DNA of 64,000 bases from Siphonodentalium dalli (Eukaryota > Mollusca > Scaphopoda > Gadilida > Siphonodentaliidae). The stretch lies in the NCBI GenBank assembly GCA_032622095.1, contig CP136062.1, forward strand, positions 57,759,868-57,823,867, given 5' to 3'. Shown here piece after piece: positions 1 to 11,585 of the stretch. Positions within the stretch are counted from its first letter, which is position 1, and every line of letters starts with the position of its first letter. Position numbers and translations under genes: made by a program. Under the pieces are notes generated by a model. That model was not told the origin of the DNA. It was given only the letters and a program-made list of their open reading frames with translations, and searched no databases.

Positions 1-529
1 ACTAAAATAGATTCCGGTCCGATAGTGTGTCAAAGTACAATGTGGTCACCACAAATGCTCAGAGATATGTCCTTGAACGCTTGACACAATTATGACGAGC
101 CTCATACAAAATCTTAAATTTATCGGTGGATAAATGTCTTCATTATCTGATCATAAATGTTTATCATATTATCAGCTAATAATATTAATGAAATATTAAT
201 TTATCAATCGCTTACATTCGGTAAATTTGACTATACTGCAGCTGTATACTGTGCAGTTAAATCACCAATCAGTTTAATGAATGTATCGTCATCGACCGAT
301 TAGTAAATTTTAACAACTGTGAATCGGCCGATGGTGGTTTCACTATATCGGTTTATCACTAAATTTAGTGAACACATTTTCTGTTGCAGTTGACATCGCT
401 AATGACGTTGTCAACATAATCGGTTTGTTTTGTCCAAGGATAAGACAAATATTTTTATTGAAGTCTTTGAAATCTTCTGTATTTTCCTTTAAAAGTAGCA
501 TACCTTCATGATGCTCAGGTCGTATCCTA
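1..529. other. AT-rich intronic sequence, mostly unassigned
   Basis: No gene or confident repeat boundary is seen in 1-490. Some short inverted motifs with CGGCCGAT-like words (about 290-370) resemble hAT termini but have no partner. The last 35 bases hold the duplicated exon end described separately. Confidence 0.4.
496..529 (-). pseudogene. Duplicated 3' end of LLTP exon plus splice donor
   Basis: On the minus strand this reads GYDLSIMK followed by gtatgct. It is a near copy of the end of exon 762-907 (GYDLNIMK followed by gtatgtt). The upstream part of the copy continues beyond the MITE at 530-727, in roughly 728-756, where 'TTCTGCTACCA' also recurs. It looks like a tandem duplication of about 55-60 bp covering the exon's 3' end and donor, later split by the MITE. 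The copy is incomplete and its upstream half has lost the exon's reading, so I infer that it is non-functional or at most an alternative donor. Confidence 0.55.
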
Positions 530-727
530 CAGTAATGCCCTAATTAATCGACTGCTTAACCACAGCAGAATTATAGGTAACTTTTCAGGATTTAATCGGA
601 AATATGGGTTGTTGCCATTCATAGGAAAGCTCTCGGGGATGGCAACAAGCCATATTTCCGACTAAATCCTGAAAAGTTACCCATAATTCTGCTGTGGTTA
701 AGCAGTCGATTAATTAGGGCATTACTG
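530..727. mobile_element. Foldback MITE, family B copy 1
   Basis: A near-perfect hairpin whose arms begin CAGTAATGCCCTAA and end in the reverse complement. The arms carry the family's shared 'CACAGCAGAATTAT' and 'GGCAACAAGCCATAT' words. There is a TA at the left edge. It lies inside the duplicated exon tail. Confidence 0.85.
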
Positions 728-761
728 TGTATGGCCCTGTCATGGTAGCAGAATAACATAC

Positions 762-907
762 CTTCATGATGTTGAGGTCATATCCTATATAGCCTTGGTA
801 GCAGAAGAATGCTTTGAATATATCCTTCTTAAAGTTAATGATGCCCGCATTGACTGTTACATAAGCATCGTCGTAGCAATCCACTTCAAAATGTCCGCTT
901 AGTGGCT
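762..907 (-). CDS. LLTP gene exon (beta-sheet region, most downstream seen)
   Basis: Minus-strand exon of 146 bp with acceptor ...ttacacag and donor gtatgtt. It begins with the last two bases of a lysine codon begun in exon 7115-7308 and ends on a codon boundary. It encodes about 48 residues starting PLSGHFEVDCYDDAYVTVNA and ending GYIGYDLNIMK, with alternating polar and hydrophobic residues typical of beta strands. This suits the lipid-cavity beta sheets that follow the helical domain in large lipid transfer proteins. Assignment rests on phase continuity and position more than on a diagnostic motif. A partial copy of its 3' end and donor lies just downstream at 496-529, and a family B MITE sits between them. 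Confidence 0.72.
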
Positions 908-2136
908 CTGTGTAAAAAAATTCACATTTAAATACAAACGGCTAGTTTTGAGCTTCCTCTAATACATACATAATAACAGGGTTTCCACCAAACTCCATGC
1001 AAGGTTTACCTCCCTTGATGACTCGATAAGACCGCTGCTATCGGCGACATTTTACCCACATTTGGTGGACTTCCACAATATTAAGATATATACTAAGCGA
1101 ACAGGGCAACATGCTGCATGCCCTTGTTAAGCACACAAAATATCGAACAAAATTTGTGTAAATTTTGAACCTTAAGTTTGAAAAAACCCACTAAAACCGA
1201 AGAACTATAGTTCGAAACGGTGTGATTTGGTTCTCCGATTATTTTATCAAAACGAAAGTCAAAAAGCACGTGTACGACATTATCACATCTCGCACGGCAA
1301 GTCAAACATAAAAGTTCTAATTTGCTGCAATCTTGACAAGTAGCTTGCGAAAATCGTCAACAAAACTACGCTCTGATATTCCATTATATCATTATGTTTT
1401 AGTGCGGGAATTGTTCTCAAAGCACATAGAAAATTTGACCTTGGAGCAGTCGGGTTTCGCCATTTTTGCTGGAAAACCCCATGCTAAATATAGAGCTTCA
1501 CGGTTTTTCGGTATTTAGTCATATCGCGATATCATTTTTTATATCGTGTAGTCGGTTTCGAAAAAAATGGATAGTCGGTATATCGTGGGTGACGATATTC
1601 CAATTATGTAGTCGGTTTTTTTATTTAAAATTGCCAAAAACGTATGAAACTTAGTGAAATGTCTTCCTATAAGCAAGGAGACAAAGAGGCAGATCAAGGA
1701 GACAAAGAGACACATGTTTTGGATCAAGCGCTACCGGCGTTTTTTTTTATTAATGCAAATGGTTGTATCAGTAATTGAATAGTGTCAACGCCTTCGTTCA
1801 TGCGCCTCATCAGAGTGTGTTGTCGGAAGTAATAAAACAATTTCATTCCGTGTACATGCATCAAAGCCATAACCCAATGTCCTCACAGCGCATTCATTCG
1901 CGATCACAGCTCATTGAAGTTTTTACGAGCGCTAACGTTTGTACACATGGTGTCGACACATTGCACCATTGTTGGTTTACTTACACCCTGGCCAGTGTGA
2001 GAAACAAAATATGCCATATACATATAATTTGTATAGTCTTCTGTATTCAAATGTTTTCATGATGCCTCGACTTTAAGTTTCCAAATTTACTAAACATTCT
2101 CTTCGTTTGCCACAAAAACATTATTCCCTTATCCCT
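908..2136. other. Intronic sequence without recognisable feature
   Basis: AT-rich, with only short chance reading frames. I see no repeat that recurs elsewhere in the window and no splice-bounded coding segment. Confidence 0.4.
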
Positions 2137-2141
2137 TTCAT

Positions 2142-2340
2142 GACGGGAGCTGCGCTGGTGCAGCATTAAAGACCCTGTGACAGTGCAATCTCTAATATAT
2201 GAGAGTCTCCCACAGGGAGACTCGCATAAATAAGAGAATGCTGGCTTACATGGTCAAGGTAAATATTGTTAGGCCAATGCATTCTCTAATATTTGCGAGG
2301 CTCCATGTGGGAGACTCGCATATATAAGAGACTGCATACC
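2142..2340 (-). mobile_element. Twin-palindrome MITE, family A (piggyBac-like)
   Basis: Starts CCCTTTCATGACGGGAGCTG and holds two palindromes built on TCTCTAATATATGAGAG and its partner with GGGAGACTCGCATA. Complete copies end in AAAGGGTTAA. This copy is reversed relative to those at 42085 and 57138, and its far end is missing or degenerate. Confidence 0.7.
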
Positions 2341-2640
2341 TATACAGTATAAAAGCATGACATAATTGACATTTAATTTTAATTAAAAAGGAAGAGAGGA
2401 GAAACCAAAGGACCTAAGTTCATGCTCAACTTGCTAAGAGACTATCTCAACTATTATATTACTGTTTGGAATCCGACCTTAGGTTACCACTACATTCTTC
2501 ATTGACTATTATCAGGAAATATTAAATATTAACAAATCACATCTTCAAGTTTATGCTGAATTATGCTGAGCAAACTAATTTCCACGACGACACGAAAACC
2601 TGCTCTGTGATAGGGTCCCAAATTTAGGTTTCCAGGTCCC

Positions 2641-2760
2641 TTTTAGGTTCCCTTTCATGACGGGAGCTGTGCTGGTGCAGCAATAAAGACCCTGTGACAG
2701 TGCAATCTCTAATATATGAGAGTCTCCCATAGGGAGCCTCGCATAAATAAGAGAATGCTT
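2641..2760 (-). mobile_element. Half-copy of family A MITE
   Basis: Contains the CCTTTCATGACGGGAGCTG terminus and one palindrome only, then breaks into unrelated sequence. It is a truncated copy of the element at 2142. Confidence 0.7.
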
Positions 2761-3044
2761 TTACTTTTATGTTCCCGGGTCCCTTTCCCTTTTGCCAAAT
2801 TTCCCTCCCGACACATATACTATACCCCTACCCAATGTCCTCATCCAAAAATTAATGCATAAATCACTCAGGCTTAAGGATACACACATTGACAATACAA
2901 ATATACATGCAAGCTCTGTATTCTAAAAGATATCAAAGCGGAAATCACAAAAAGCCACATGTTTGATTCTGCCACGAAAACAATGTCAAATAAAACATGT
3001 TCCTATATCCGATTTGTATTGATTATATAGACCAGATGTTAGCC

Positions 3045-3180
3045 TAGTGCTGGGCGGTATTTCGGTATACCGATTATAATCGGTAAGATTGTCAATACTG
3101 TTACCGTCATTTTTTTCCATAATCGGAAAACCTTGAGGATGGTATTATCGTGGTTACAGGTCATACTGGACCGTTACTGG
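3045..3180. mobile_element. Single hAT-like terminus
   Basis: TAGTGCTGGGCGGTAT followed by a CGGTATACCG palindrome resembles the ends of hAT elements. A possible degraded partner (GGTAATACTGTATACCG) lies near 6160-6178. If the pairing is right, this host element encloses the elements between 3279 and 6002. Confidence 0.4.
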
Positions 3181-3278
3181 GTACATTGTGGTTTACCTTT
3201 ATCGGAATACAAAGAAACTACTTCTCTTCACCATAGTTATCTTTCATAATTTGAAAGAAACTGTTCATTCTTCACTTA

Positions 3279-3455
3279 CAGTAATGCCCAAAGTAATCGA
3301 CTCCTTAACCAGAGCAGAATTATGGGTAACTTTTCAGGATTTAGTCGGAATTATGGCTTGTTGCCATTCATCGGAAAGCTCTCGGGGAGAGCTTTCCGAT
3401 GAATGGCAACAAGCCATAATTCCGATTACTTAGGGCATTACTTAGGGCATTACTG
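3279..3455. mobile_element. Foldback MITE, family B copy 2
   Basis: CAGTAATGCCC start, GGGCATTACTG end and the shared internal words. The right end carries a short internal duplication of 'cttagggcatta'. Confidence 0.8.
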
Positions 3456-3762
3456 TAAGTCACTTCTTTCCTGATGATATTTGCCAAAAAATGCATTCCT
3501 TTGCTACCGGGGACATAATCCAGCCCAATATTATATTGCAAGTTATGATTGTATCATTCTGCGCTATTTTTAAACCACTGAATGCTTGGGACAGCTCATT
3601 ATTTAGCGGGGTGTTATCGAGTGGGAATGATTGATCACGTTCATAAACGTGGATTTATATGTATGATTTATAATAATTCAATCGAGAAGTGAATAACAGT
3701 CTACAAGTTAAATACTTTGAAAGTAATACACCTTATTTCCCGGCATTTAATAAAAACATTAT

Positions 3763-4445
3763 GGCCAAAAAATAAAGTGTTTTGGTTCTCGGGCAATTTT
3801 TTTCTTCAAATCAGAGTTTTATTTTTATTTTTTATTTTTTTCTGCGCATAGTAAGCATGGACAAAGATACCTTACTCTGTCTAGTAATAACCAGAAAGGT
3901 AGAGGGAACTGTTATGCATATAAACTCATTTAGTCTTATATACAAATGACATTGTACTACCAGTGTATGACTGGGATTACCTAACAATATATAATGCCCC
4001 TGACATTAACTACTGTTATTGTTGTCTAAAAACTGATACCTCCCCATTCTAATATGTGATCCTGAATTGAGTCCTGTGCCTTTCAATTGTATAAAGTTAC
4101 AATTAGTGTAAGTTGTTCACAATGACTAATTGTAAGAAGAGCATGAGGATCAGCTAATCATTTTCTTAATTGTAGTCATCTACTTCATGTTGTAAGTCTG
4201 CAAGTCACTTTTTAACACATTACATGTTAGAGCTCAATGCACACTAATATTCAACACATATCTGCTATGGACATGTTGATAAAATAAAAAATAAATAAAA
4301 ATAAAAAAAACAAACAAAAAAACAAAAAAAAAACATTCGTAAGTTTTTTTGTCATAACATCAGGCATTGCAATAAAAAGGCCTAATGCGGCCCTTTTTAT
4401 TCAATGCGGCGGGGCCTGAGAACCAAAACCTTTTTTTTTTTGGCC
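3763..4445. mobile_element. TIR element of about 680 bp
   Basis: The left end runs GGCCAAAAAATAAAG, then TTTTGGTTCTCGGGC. The right end is its inverse, GCCTGAGAACCAAAA followed by T-rich sequence and GGCC. The interior is A/T-rich with homopolymers and no coding frame, so it is non-autonomous. Its superfamily is not clear to me. Confidence 0.6.
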
Positions 4446-4654
4446 TATACATATTCACACCGGGCGAAACATTCCAATATCAACTTAACAGGACGTGCTC
4501 TGTGCGAGTCAGCAGGGGTTATTTCAAAGCTCTTGGATGTATCCGCTGAATGATGCTTGCATAACTCATATTTATTACCTGTATTTGAGATCAGCATACC
4601 TTGTAATGAATCCATGCATGATGCATGCAAACAAATGATACATTGCCACTGCTT

Positions 4655-6002
4655 TAGGGCGCTGCGATTCGGGCATTATTAATTCGATCCGATTTGGATA
4701 CATAATCGCGATTCGATTCGATTCAGCAAACGTAGACCATTAAATCGGACATTGGGCGAAAAATCAAGGTAAAAATTGTCAACGAGGTCCGCATAACTGA
4801 TCTGATTCGTATGTGAATGTCCCGACGTCTGTTCTTGGCGAAATACAGACGCAATTTGTAATCAAATAGGCTATTTGAATAATTTAGATAACTTGAACTA
4901 TCGGATTCGTGCACAAACGACAAGTCCAATCTCGCCAGGAAGACGTTTGTCTTGTATGTGAGAGAAAACCTCGATTTCAAATACACATGCGCAGATGCGC
5001 TATTCAATTTTACACTAACAGTCACTGTTATCTGTTCCTCACGCAATCGTCGATGAATTTGAATTCCGGATTAATGATATTATCACTCATTATCAGAACA
5101 TTGCATTAGCAATTATACAATTTGTATATTGATAAAATGTATGTGAGAGGCAGTCATATTGCAGTGGTTGTCTTACTCGTCCAGTCACCCACGGCCCACC
5201 CCGATATTAGACTATTAGTGGACTTAAATAAATTATATACTAAGTTCATGTTTAGTTATTAAAAAAAGACACAACTCATCAGATATTTGATGATTCAAAT
5301 GAAAATATAAATTGTCATAATAACTAAAGTTGATCGCCATTCATGTTCCGATGCATGCAAACTAAAACTATGGCTATACGCTATATATAGTGAAGGTTAT
5401 TCCCTAATTTCCCAGTTTTCCCCACTAGCAGACGTAAATAGAACTGACGTCACGGCTGAGCTGATCTAAAATATGGACTGCTTACAAATGTAGAACCGCT
5501 GGGTAATTTACGGACTAAATTACGGTCTATATATATATTCCCATGTGTGCTACATATTGTTAAGCTAAGCTTTTGAATGGACAAGCCTGTCCGTGCATGT
5601 ATAGAAAGAAGAAGATGGAATGGAGCATACACATGTCAATATTTCCGCCATGTCGCGTATTTACTAGTACGCCGCAAATGAAAAAATGGATCCATTTATC
5701 GCTATTCTGAGATCATGTTCCCGGCGACGTGGACCGAATTGCAGTATGATGGTCCATGCATTTTGAAAGGGCAACATGGGAGTTTATTCAATTGTATCAC
5801 AGGATATTTTGAGAATTTGATGTGCTAAATGCTTTGGATTAACGGTAAAACGATCGATCTGGGCCCGCTACTAGAAACGCGCAGTGTACCGGTACTTAAG
5901 ATTCTTTGAGATAATCGAATCGAAAAACTGGTACTCAAAATCGAAAACGATTCGATTCAGAGGGATGAATCGAAAATCGAATTGATGCATCGCAGGCCCC
6001 TA
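4655..6002. mobile_element. Non-autonomous hAT-like element (1.35 kb)
   Basis: The termini TAGGGCGCTGCGAT and ATCGCAGGCCCCTA are imperfect inverses. Subterminal repeats of GATTCGATT-type words are present at both ends. Flanking octamers CACTGCTT (4647-4654) and CACTGTTT (6003-6010) match at 7 of 8 positions, as expected for a hAT target duplication. There is no transposase frame inside. Confidence 0.65.
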
Positions 6003-6387
6003 CACTGTTTGTTAATCCATTATTTTATAAAACGGAGAGTTGGGTGTGTGTGTTTCCTTATTCATTGTAAGCTATTCGATTTCCTAAAAAAAAAACAGTT
6101 GACTTGTGTACCAAACGATCACTACTCAACGGGGGTTTTAAGAAAATATTTGAAATAATCGGTAATACTGTATACCGTGGTCTAAAACTATATAAAGTTA
6201 TCATCCGGAAACCAAAATAGCCTGCAATTCAAAATCAACAAGGACCATAACTGGTAAAATTGGTTGACCTCATCCATATTTGAACTTGACCTGTGTCCCT
6301 AACCAATAGGTCACATACCAAATATTGTATGATTTCATTAATTGTTACTGAAATCATCTGGGATGGCAATCAGTGATTTCTATAGTC

Positions 6388-6770
6388 ATCAGAACGGCCC
6401 TGTGCCAATGCATTCTCTTATATATGCGAGTCGACCATAGGTCGCCTCGCATATATAAGAGAATGCATTGGACTAAAAAATCTTTTTTACCATTTTTTCT
6501 TACAATTTTATAATTTTTTCTTACATTTTTTAACAATTTTATAATTTTTTCTTACATTTTTTAACAATTTTATAATTTTTTCTTACATTTTTTAACAATT
6601 TTATAATTTTTTCTTACATTTTTTAACAATTTTTATAATATTTTTCTACATTCTTTGACAATTTTATCATTTTTATTATGTGTTAAGCCAATGCATTCTC
6701 TTATATATGCGAGGCGACCTATGGTCGACTCACATATATAAGAGAATGCATTGGCACAGGGCCGTTCTGT
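6388..6770. mobile_element. Double-palindrome foldback element
   Basis: Arms starting CAGAACGGCCCTGTGCC and ending with the inverse. Each arm of about 80 bp is itself a palindrome around GCGAGTCGACCATAGGTCGC. The core is a 31-bp tandem repeat (CTTACATTTTTTAACAATTT..., about 6480-6650). A shorter-cored relative occurs twice inside the 63-bp array. Confidence 0.8.
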
Positions 6771-6941
6771 TGGGTAAAGGACAACCAGAGGTTTGACTGT
6801 CCAAAAAAAGTGAAAAAAATATGGCTCTTTCGATACTCAAATTATGTTCTCGTAATTTGGTAGCAACTTGAAATCGAAATGGCAATCATGTATCTACTTA
6901 TGGACAGACTAATGTAAGCTGACCCCAACAACTTGAAATTG

Positions 6942-7092
6942 CAAGCCTTGAAATAGTGTGTCTGTCATTTGCAGAATGAGGTCCCCAGAGGGTGAATTTG
7001 GTGATGCTAGCCCGCTATGCGGGGTAGCATCACTAAATTCACCCTCTGGGGACCTCATTCTGCAAATGACAGACACACTATTTCAAGGCTTG
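6942..7092. mobile_element. Short palindromic MITE, family C copy 1
   Basis: An almost perfect hairpin with ends CAAGCCTTGAAATAG and its inverse, and centre GCTAGCCCGCTATGCGGGG. It lies 22 bp downstream of the splice donor of LLTP exon 7115-7308. Confidence 0.85.
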
Positions 7093-7114
7093 AGGAGATG
7101 ATAGTGGCACATAC

Positions 7115-7308
7115 TCAGCATCAGCTCAATCCGGTTACGAATGATGAGTCCAAAACTAGCTCCGAGTTGTGACGAACCAAGTGACTTCTCCCATTCTACG
7201 CCAGGTGTCTGGACGAAGAACTGGACTCCGCCTTTTTCATCATATGAGAATGATATGAGGTCGGCTCCTCTCCTAGTTCTGGCTAGTATTGGATATGTGT
7301 AAGCCTTC
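7115..7308 (-). CDS. LLTP gene exon (post-helical beta region)
   Basis: Minus-strand exon of 194 bp. The acceptor is gtttattttcag and the donor gtatgtg. The first base completes a GAG codon begun in exon 8076-8206, and the last base starts a codon finished at 907. It encodes about 64 residues including ARTRRGADLISFSYDEKGG, VQFFVQTPGVEWEKSL and GLIIRNRIELML. The beta-rich pattern and its place after the helical repeats suit the region linking helical and lipid-binding sheets in LLTPs. The motif itself is not diagnostic, so the assignment leans on splice phase and order. Family C MITEs crowd both sides (6942-7092 and 7338-7756). Confidence 0.75.
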
Positions 7309-7337
7309 CTGAAAATAAACAATAATAAAGTGCACCC

Positions 7338-7756
7338 AATGGATATAGTGTGTCTGACATCTGCAGAATGAGGTCCCCAGAGCGTGAATTTAGTGACACT
7401 ATCCCACACAGCGGGCTAGCATCACCAAATTCACCCTCTGGGAACCTCATTCTGCTTAGGCCTCAATTGTCAGAGCAGTTCCCCAGTTGAAGTTGGTGAT
7501 GTTCACCTGGCCATTAGTCACCCCTTGATTATGCATTTTTTCTTCTGCAAATTGAAGGATATAGAAATTGAACAGAAGGGAAAAAGTAACTGAAAACAAT
7601 GTTAATTTTAGACTATAGATACTTCCCAGAAGATGAGCCCTAACAGAATGAGGTCCCCAGAGGGTCAATTTAGTGCTGCTTTGCGGGGTAGGATAACTAA
7701 ATTAACCCTGTATCAGTACCTCATTCTGCAAATGACACATACACTATCTCAAAGCT
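7338..7756. mobile_element. Long-form family C element
   Basis: Two palindromic family C arms (about 7340-7452 and 7640-7756) enclose unique sequence. The same interior, with 'TTTGCAGAAGA', 'AACTGGGGAACT' and 'GAGGCCTAA', recurs near 39430-39630. The short hairpins appear to be internal-deletion forms of this longer unit. Confidence 0.7.
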
Positions 7757-8075
7757 GGAATTTTTAAGCTATTTATCTCAAATAATTTTTGATGATTTTG
7801 GGGAAACAGCAATAGTTATCTTATTGATTTTACAATAAGGGACAGCAAAATTGACACAAAAAGACATAAATAGGACCCTATTTCAAAGAGCTGTAGAAAG
7901 ATTTCCCCAAAGCGGATTTTAGTGGATTTTGGATATGTTCTTCCCCAGATTCTGTCCGATGAAATGACACCAAAAGCAATCTAGAACAATCTGTTCTAAG
8001 TTCACCTCAAAATCAAGTCTCAACGACCAGACTTGAGCATTTATTTGTTTATGCGAATAACCCATTATCACTTAC

Positions 8076-8206
8076 TCAAAAACTAAATCCTTTTGTTTAT
8101 TATTAATGTTCTTGCGAGCTGGATGATTCATGTAGTGTCGTCCTGCGATATGCTTCACAGTATCACTGTCCTCATTCAGAACTAAATTCAACAAGGCTGT
8201 AGCACT
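8076..8206 (-). CDS. LLTP gene exon (end of helical domain)
   Basis: Minus-strand exon of 131 bp with acceptor gtctgttgcag and a strong donor, gtaagtg. It starts on a codon boundary and ends two bases into a codon. It encodes SATALLNLVLNEDSDTVKHI then AGRHYMNHPARKN and KDLVFE. The pattern of a leucine-rich helix followed by acidic residues and 'TVKHIAGRHYMNHPA' resembles the last helical repeats of LLTPs, where vitellogenins have an E-S--V-SF motif. It joins in phase to 7308 downstream, and upstream to a phase-0 exon end such as 15342. Confidence 0.77.
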
Positions 8207-9095
8207 CTGCAACAGACAAGAACATCAATTCAAATATTTACTTTTATTTATTACTGTACGTACACTTATTCTCAAAATAAGTGTCCCTCTCGACCGTGTT
8301 GGATCTGACGTGAGATTGCGTTGAAAAATGACCATCAACGCAGATCTAGTGTTAATGCAACGCGGTCGTAACGTTACTCCTATGCAGTTGTAATTTTCAA
8401 TGCTGTCAAGGTAACAGTCAATGCATTAATATAACGCAGTCAGTGTAGCCATCAAAGCAACAAAACGCTGTGAGATAACCACCAATGCAACATAACATGG
8501 TGAAGGTGGTCGTAAACAAAATGGAACAGTGCCTTTGATTCCACCAGCGATACGACAAGATGTCTTTATGACGGCCTGACAGGCATGTTTTGTCTGCCGA
8601 GCGATATGATGGCCAGATATATTGTCATATTACAGTCATTTTTTTTATCTGTCTTGTTGGCTTATAAATACATTAGTTTATTAAGAAACTGGCCACAGGT
8701 TTGTTTTATTAGGTATCATCTTTTTTAGTTTAAAACAAGTATTTTATATACGCAGGTAAGAGAGTATTTTTAAATCGCATATTTTAAATGGAACTCTGCT
8801 GGCAATAAAAAAAGTCAGGTATCTTGTGCTGTCACATCGGCACATGCACACCTGTCAGTCATCAAGGATTGGTTTGGGAGATTTTATGCTCTATTCGATC
8901 TGGTTGGTTGTGGGCAGAGCTTACTGTTATTTTTATAAGGAGGTCAACATGTACATGTACTTTGACACCCAAAACCAATAAATGTGTATAACTTATTCCC
9001 ATTCTCTGTGTAAAGTAGTCAAAACAAAAAGCATTTCTTCTATATTTCACGATATGCCAAGATGATGACTCAATAAAGATTGCACCTTTAATGTA

Positions 9096-9233
9096 CGGTA
9101 ATGCCCTAAATAATCGACTCCTTAACCACAGCAGAATTATGGCAAATTTTTCAGGACAAAAATCCTGAAAAATTACCCATAATTCTGCTGTGGTTAAGGA
9201 GTCGATTATTTAGGGCATTACTGTATTGTCAAT
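9096..9233. mobile_element. Foldback MITE, family B copy 3
   Basis: CGGTAATGCCC start and GGGCATTACTG end, flanked by TA on both sides. The arms meet after about 65 bp, so the loop found in longer copies is missing. Confidence 0.85.
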
Positions 9234-9823
9234 TGTCTTAGAATAATTAGAATAATTCTGCATTTTATTTGAATTGATGTGAGTTAGAAGTGAAAATACA
9301 AGACGAAACATTTGGTTCTGTGCGGAAATAAACAAGTTGGTACTTTGAATTGAAGTTACTATTAATAACTTCATTCTACTGACTAATGAGCCGATAAAAT
9401 TGAACTCTTATCTATAACTTTCAATGAAATAATACACTTTTGACCTGGCATTCGTCGTATGTACACAAGCAACTATTTTGCATCTTGTTGATCGCAGTTA
9501 TTTTTGGGTGCATCTGTATCTCTCAACCCAGAGCTGCACGTGAATGACGTCAGCATATATAATTAAGGAATTTGGCAAGTGGACTGTGTACTAGCAATAA
9601 AAAAATTTGCTACATTGTAACTGCATGTTGTTTGAGTGCATATGATTACTTATTGTCACTTTCTCTGCGAGATTAGCTTTCAAGTTTCATGCTCGATCAA
9701 AGCAAAGGACCATGCTGTCGTGGCTTTGTTTAAACTATTCAAAAGCTGTACACGTGTAATAGACTTGAACATTACTTAGGTTCATAAATTATTTGCGAGC
9801 AAAAAATACCTTACAACAAACAC

Positions 9824-9970
9824 CAAGCCTTGAAATAGTGTCTGTCATTTGCAGAATGAGGTCCCCAGAGGATGAATTTAGTGATGCTACCCTGCATAGC
9901 GGGCTAGCATCACCAAATTCACCCTCTGGGGACCTCATTCTGCAAATGACAGACACTATTTCAAGGCTTG
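9824..9970. mobile_element. Short palindromic MITE, family C copy 2
   Basis: Ends CAAGCCTTG and CAAGGCTTG with near-perfect inverted arms, and the same GCTAGCCCGCTATG-type centre. Confidence 0.85.
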
Positions 9971-10081
9971 TACAACACGCTCTTTATTGTTTCATTCTGA
10001 TGAACAATCTGGTCCCGATTTTATAGATTCATCAATTTCAATGAACGGAGAGTCAATTTCAAGGGAGGCCCACAGGGGTCG

Positions 10082-10676
10082 ATGTGGTTTTCTGACCTGA
10101 CACCAATGTTCAAAGAACTGCACTGGCTACCAATTCAAGCCCGCATTGACTATAAAATTGCTGTCTTATGTTGTAAGAAATTTGATTGTCTCTCGCCTCT
10201 CCCTGTGTATATTGCATCTCTTCTTTCATGCTATGTACCTGGTAAACTAGGCTTAAGGTCAGCTGATAAAATATTACTTGCTGTCCCCAAACGTGACCTT
10301 GTTAATTATGGTCGTCAATCTTTTGAATGCTACGGCCCAAACCTTTGGAATTCACTCCCGCTTACACTTAGGAATTTTGCTACTTTGGAATCTTTCAAAA
10401 CAGAACTCAAAACGTATCTGTTTAAACTTCACTATGGCAACGACGACCACCAAAGCTAAGCACATATTTCCTGCATTGTTTTATACAATACACACACCCT
10501 TCATCCTGATTTGTATATGAATTGTTTGATTTATTTCATTGTAGTTATTGTTTGTGTGTACATGCGTATATGTGTTTGAATATGCTGGAGCTCTGTCATC
10601 TGTTGTATCATTGAGCGCTTTGGGCCTCATAGGATAAGGCGCTTTAAAATTGCTATACATTATTATTATTATTATG
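10082..10676 (+). pseudogene. 5'-truncated LINE tail (reverse-transcriptase C terminus)
   Basis: A plus-strand frame at 10082-10459 carries ELHWLPIQARIDYKIAVLC, then YGRQSFECYGPNLWNSLP and LESFKTELKTYLFKLHY. From family knowledge, this ELHWLP...NSLP...F-LK-YLF series is the typical C-terminal end of Jockey/CR1-type retrotransposon proteins. The 3' UTR runs through GCGCTTT-rich sequence to an ATT microsatellite at about 10660-10676, the usual tail for these elements. All upstream RT and endonuclease sequence is missing, so it is a dead-on-arrival copy. Confidence 0.8.
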
Positions 10677-11159
10677 TAGTCAGTGGATTTAAAAACAAAT
10701 ATTATTGTATATTGACATTGTCTTACATGGCACAATTATAGAAACATTCAGTTCATGGTATAATAGTAGGCAACGGCACGCATTATGCATATTAACCACA
10801 TCAAGATAAATAATGGGAATTTTAGTCATTTGGATTATATATATTTTATACTGTTACTAAGCCTTTTAAATGCATTCCTCGTTCCCTTTGCAATGCCATG
10901 TACATGTTCACTCTCCAACAGTACTGTAGCAGACATTTATGGTAATAAATTTGTGTGTTGTGTTTTACTCCATACATTGGGAAACACAACCACATAACCG
11001 CTCAGTTCGATACACTGATACATGTACTTGTTTATATTTTAACAAGAGCTAGGGCATGGCAAAATATGCCATTTAGCCATTTCGAATTGTACTACCGCAA
11101 AATAAAATAATAATTTGAGCTTACATTTAAAGAATATCTGATATACCCCTAATTTCAAT

Positions 11160-11585
11160 GCCAAAATGTGGTCAAATTCTAAGTCGAAAAAGGACGATAA
11201 CTCATGTAAAAATAATTGGACGGAACCCATATTCAAGCTTGGCTTGTATCGTTAGCTGGGGAATACACATACCAACGCTGGTTTAGATCAAATAATCCAA
11301 ACTGGAGTTATTGGTCATAAACCAAAAATGTTAACAGATGGTCAAATTCTAAGTTGAAAAAGGTATGTAACTCATGGAAAAATAATTGGACGGAACCCAT
11401 ATTCGAACTTGGCCTGTATCTTTAGCTGGGAAATACACATACAAACTTAGTTTCAGATTAAATAATCCAAACTGGAGTTATCGATCGGAAACCAAAATGT
11501 TAACGGACGGGCGGACAGATGGACGGACGGCTAGATGGATGGACTGATTACATAATACAACCTTTTATCAAAAGGGCATATAAAA
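11160..11585. repeat. Mollusc-type ~177-bp tandem duplication
   Basis: Two units with 'GGTCAAATTCTAAGT', 'ATAATTGGACGGAACCCATA' and 'AATCCAAACTGGAGTTAT' are followed by a GGACGGAC/GGATGGAC tract. This is the same style as the repeats at 13780, 41340, 43985 and 59432. Confidence 0.75.

Noticed and set aside
7456-7668. Minus-strand segment with a good acceptor, encoding VNITNFNWGTALTIEA
   Set aside because: At first it looked like another LLTP exon, but the same sequence recurs near 39440-39620 and around 15900-16030 as the interior of family C elements, and the frame stops at the element arm.
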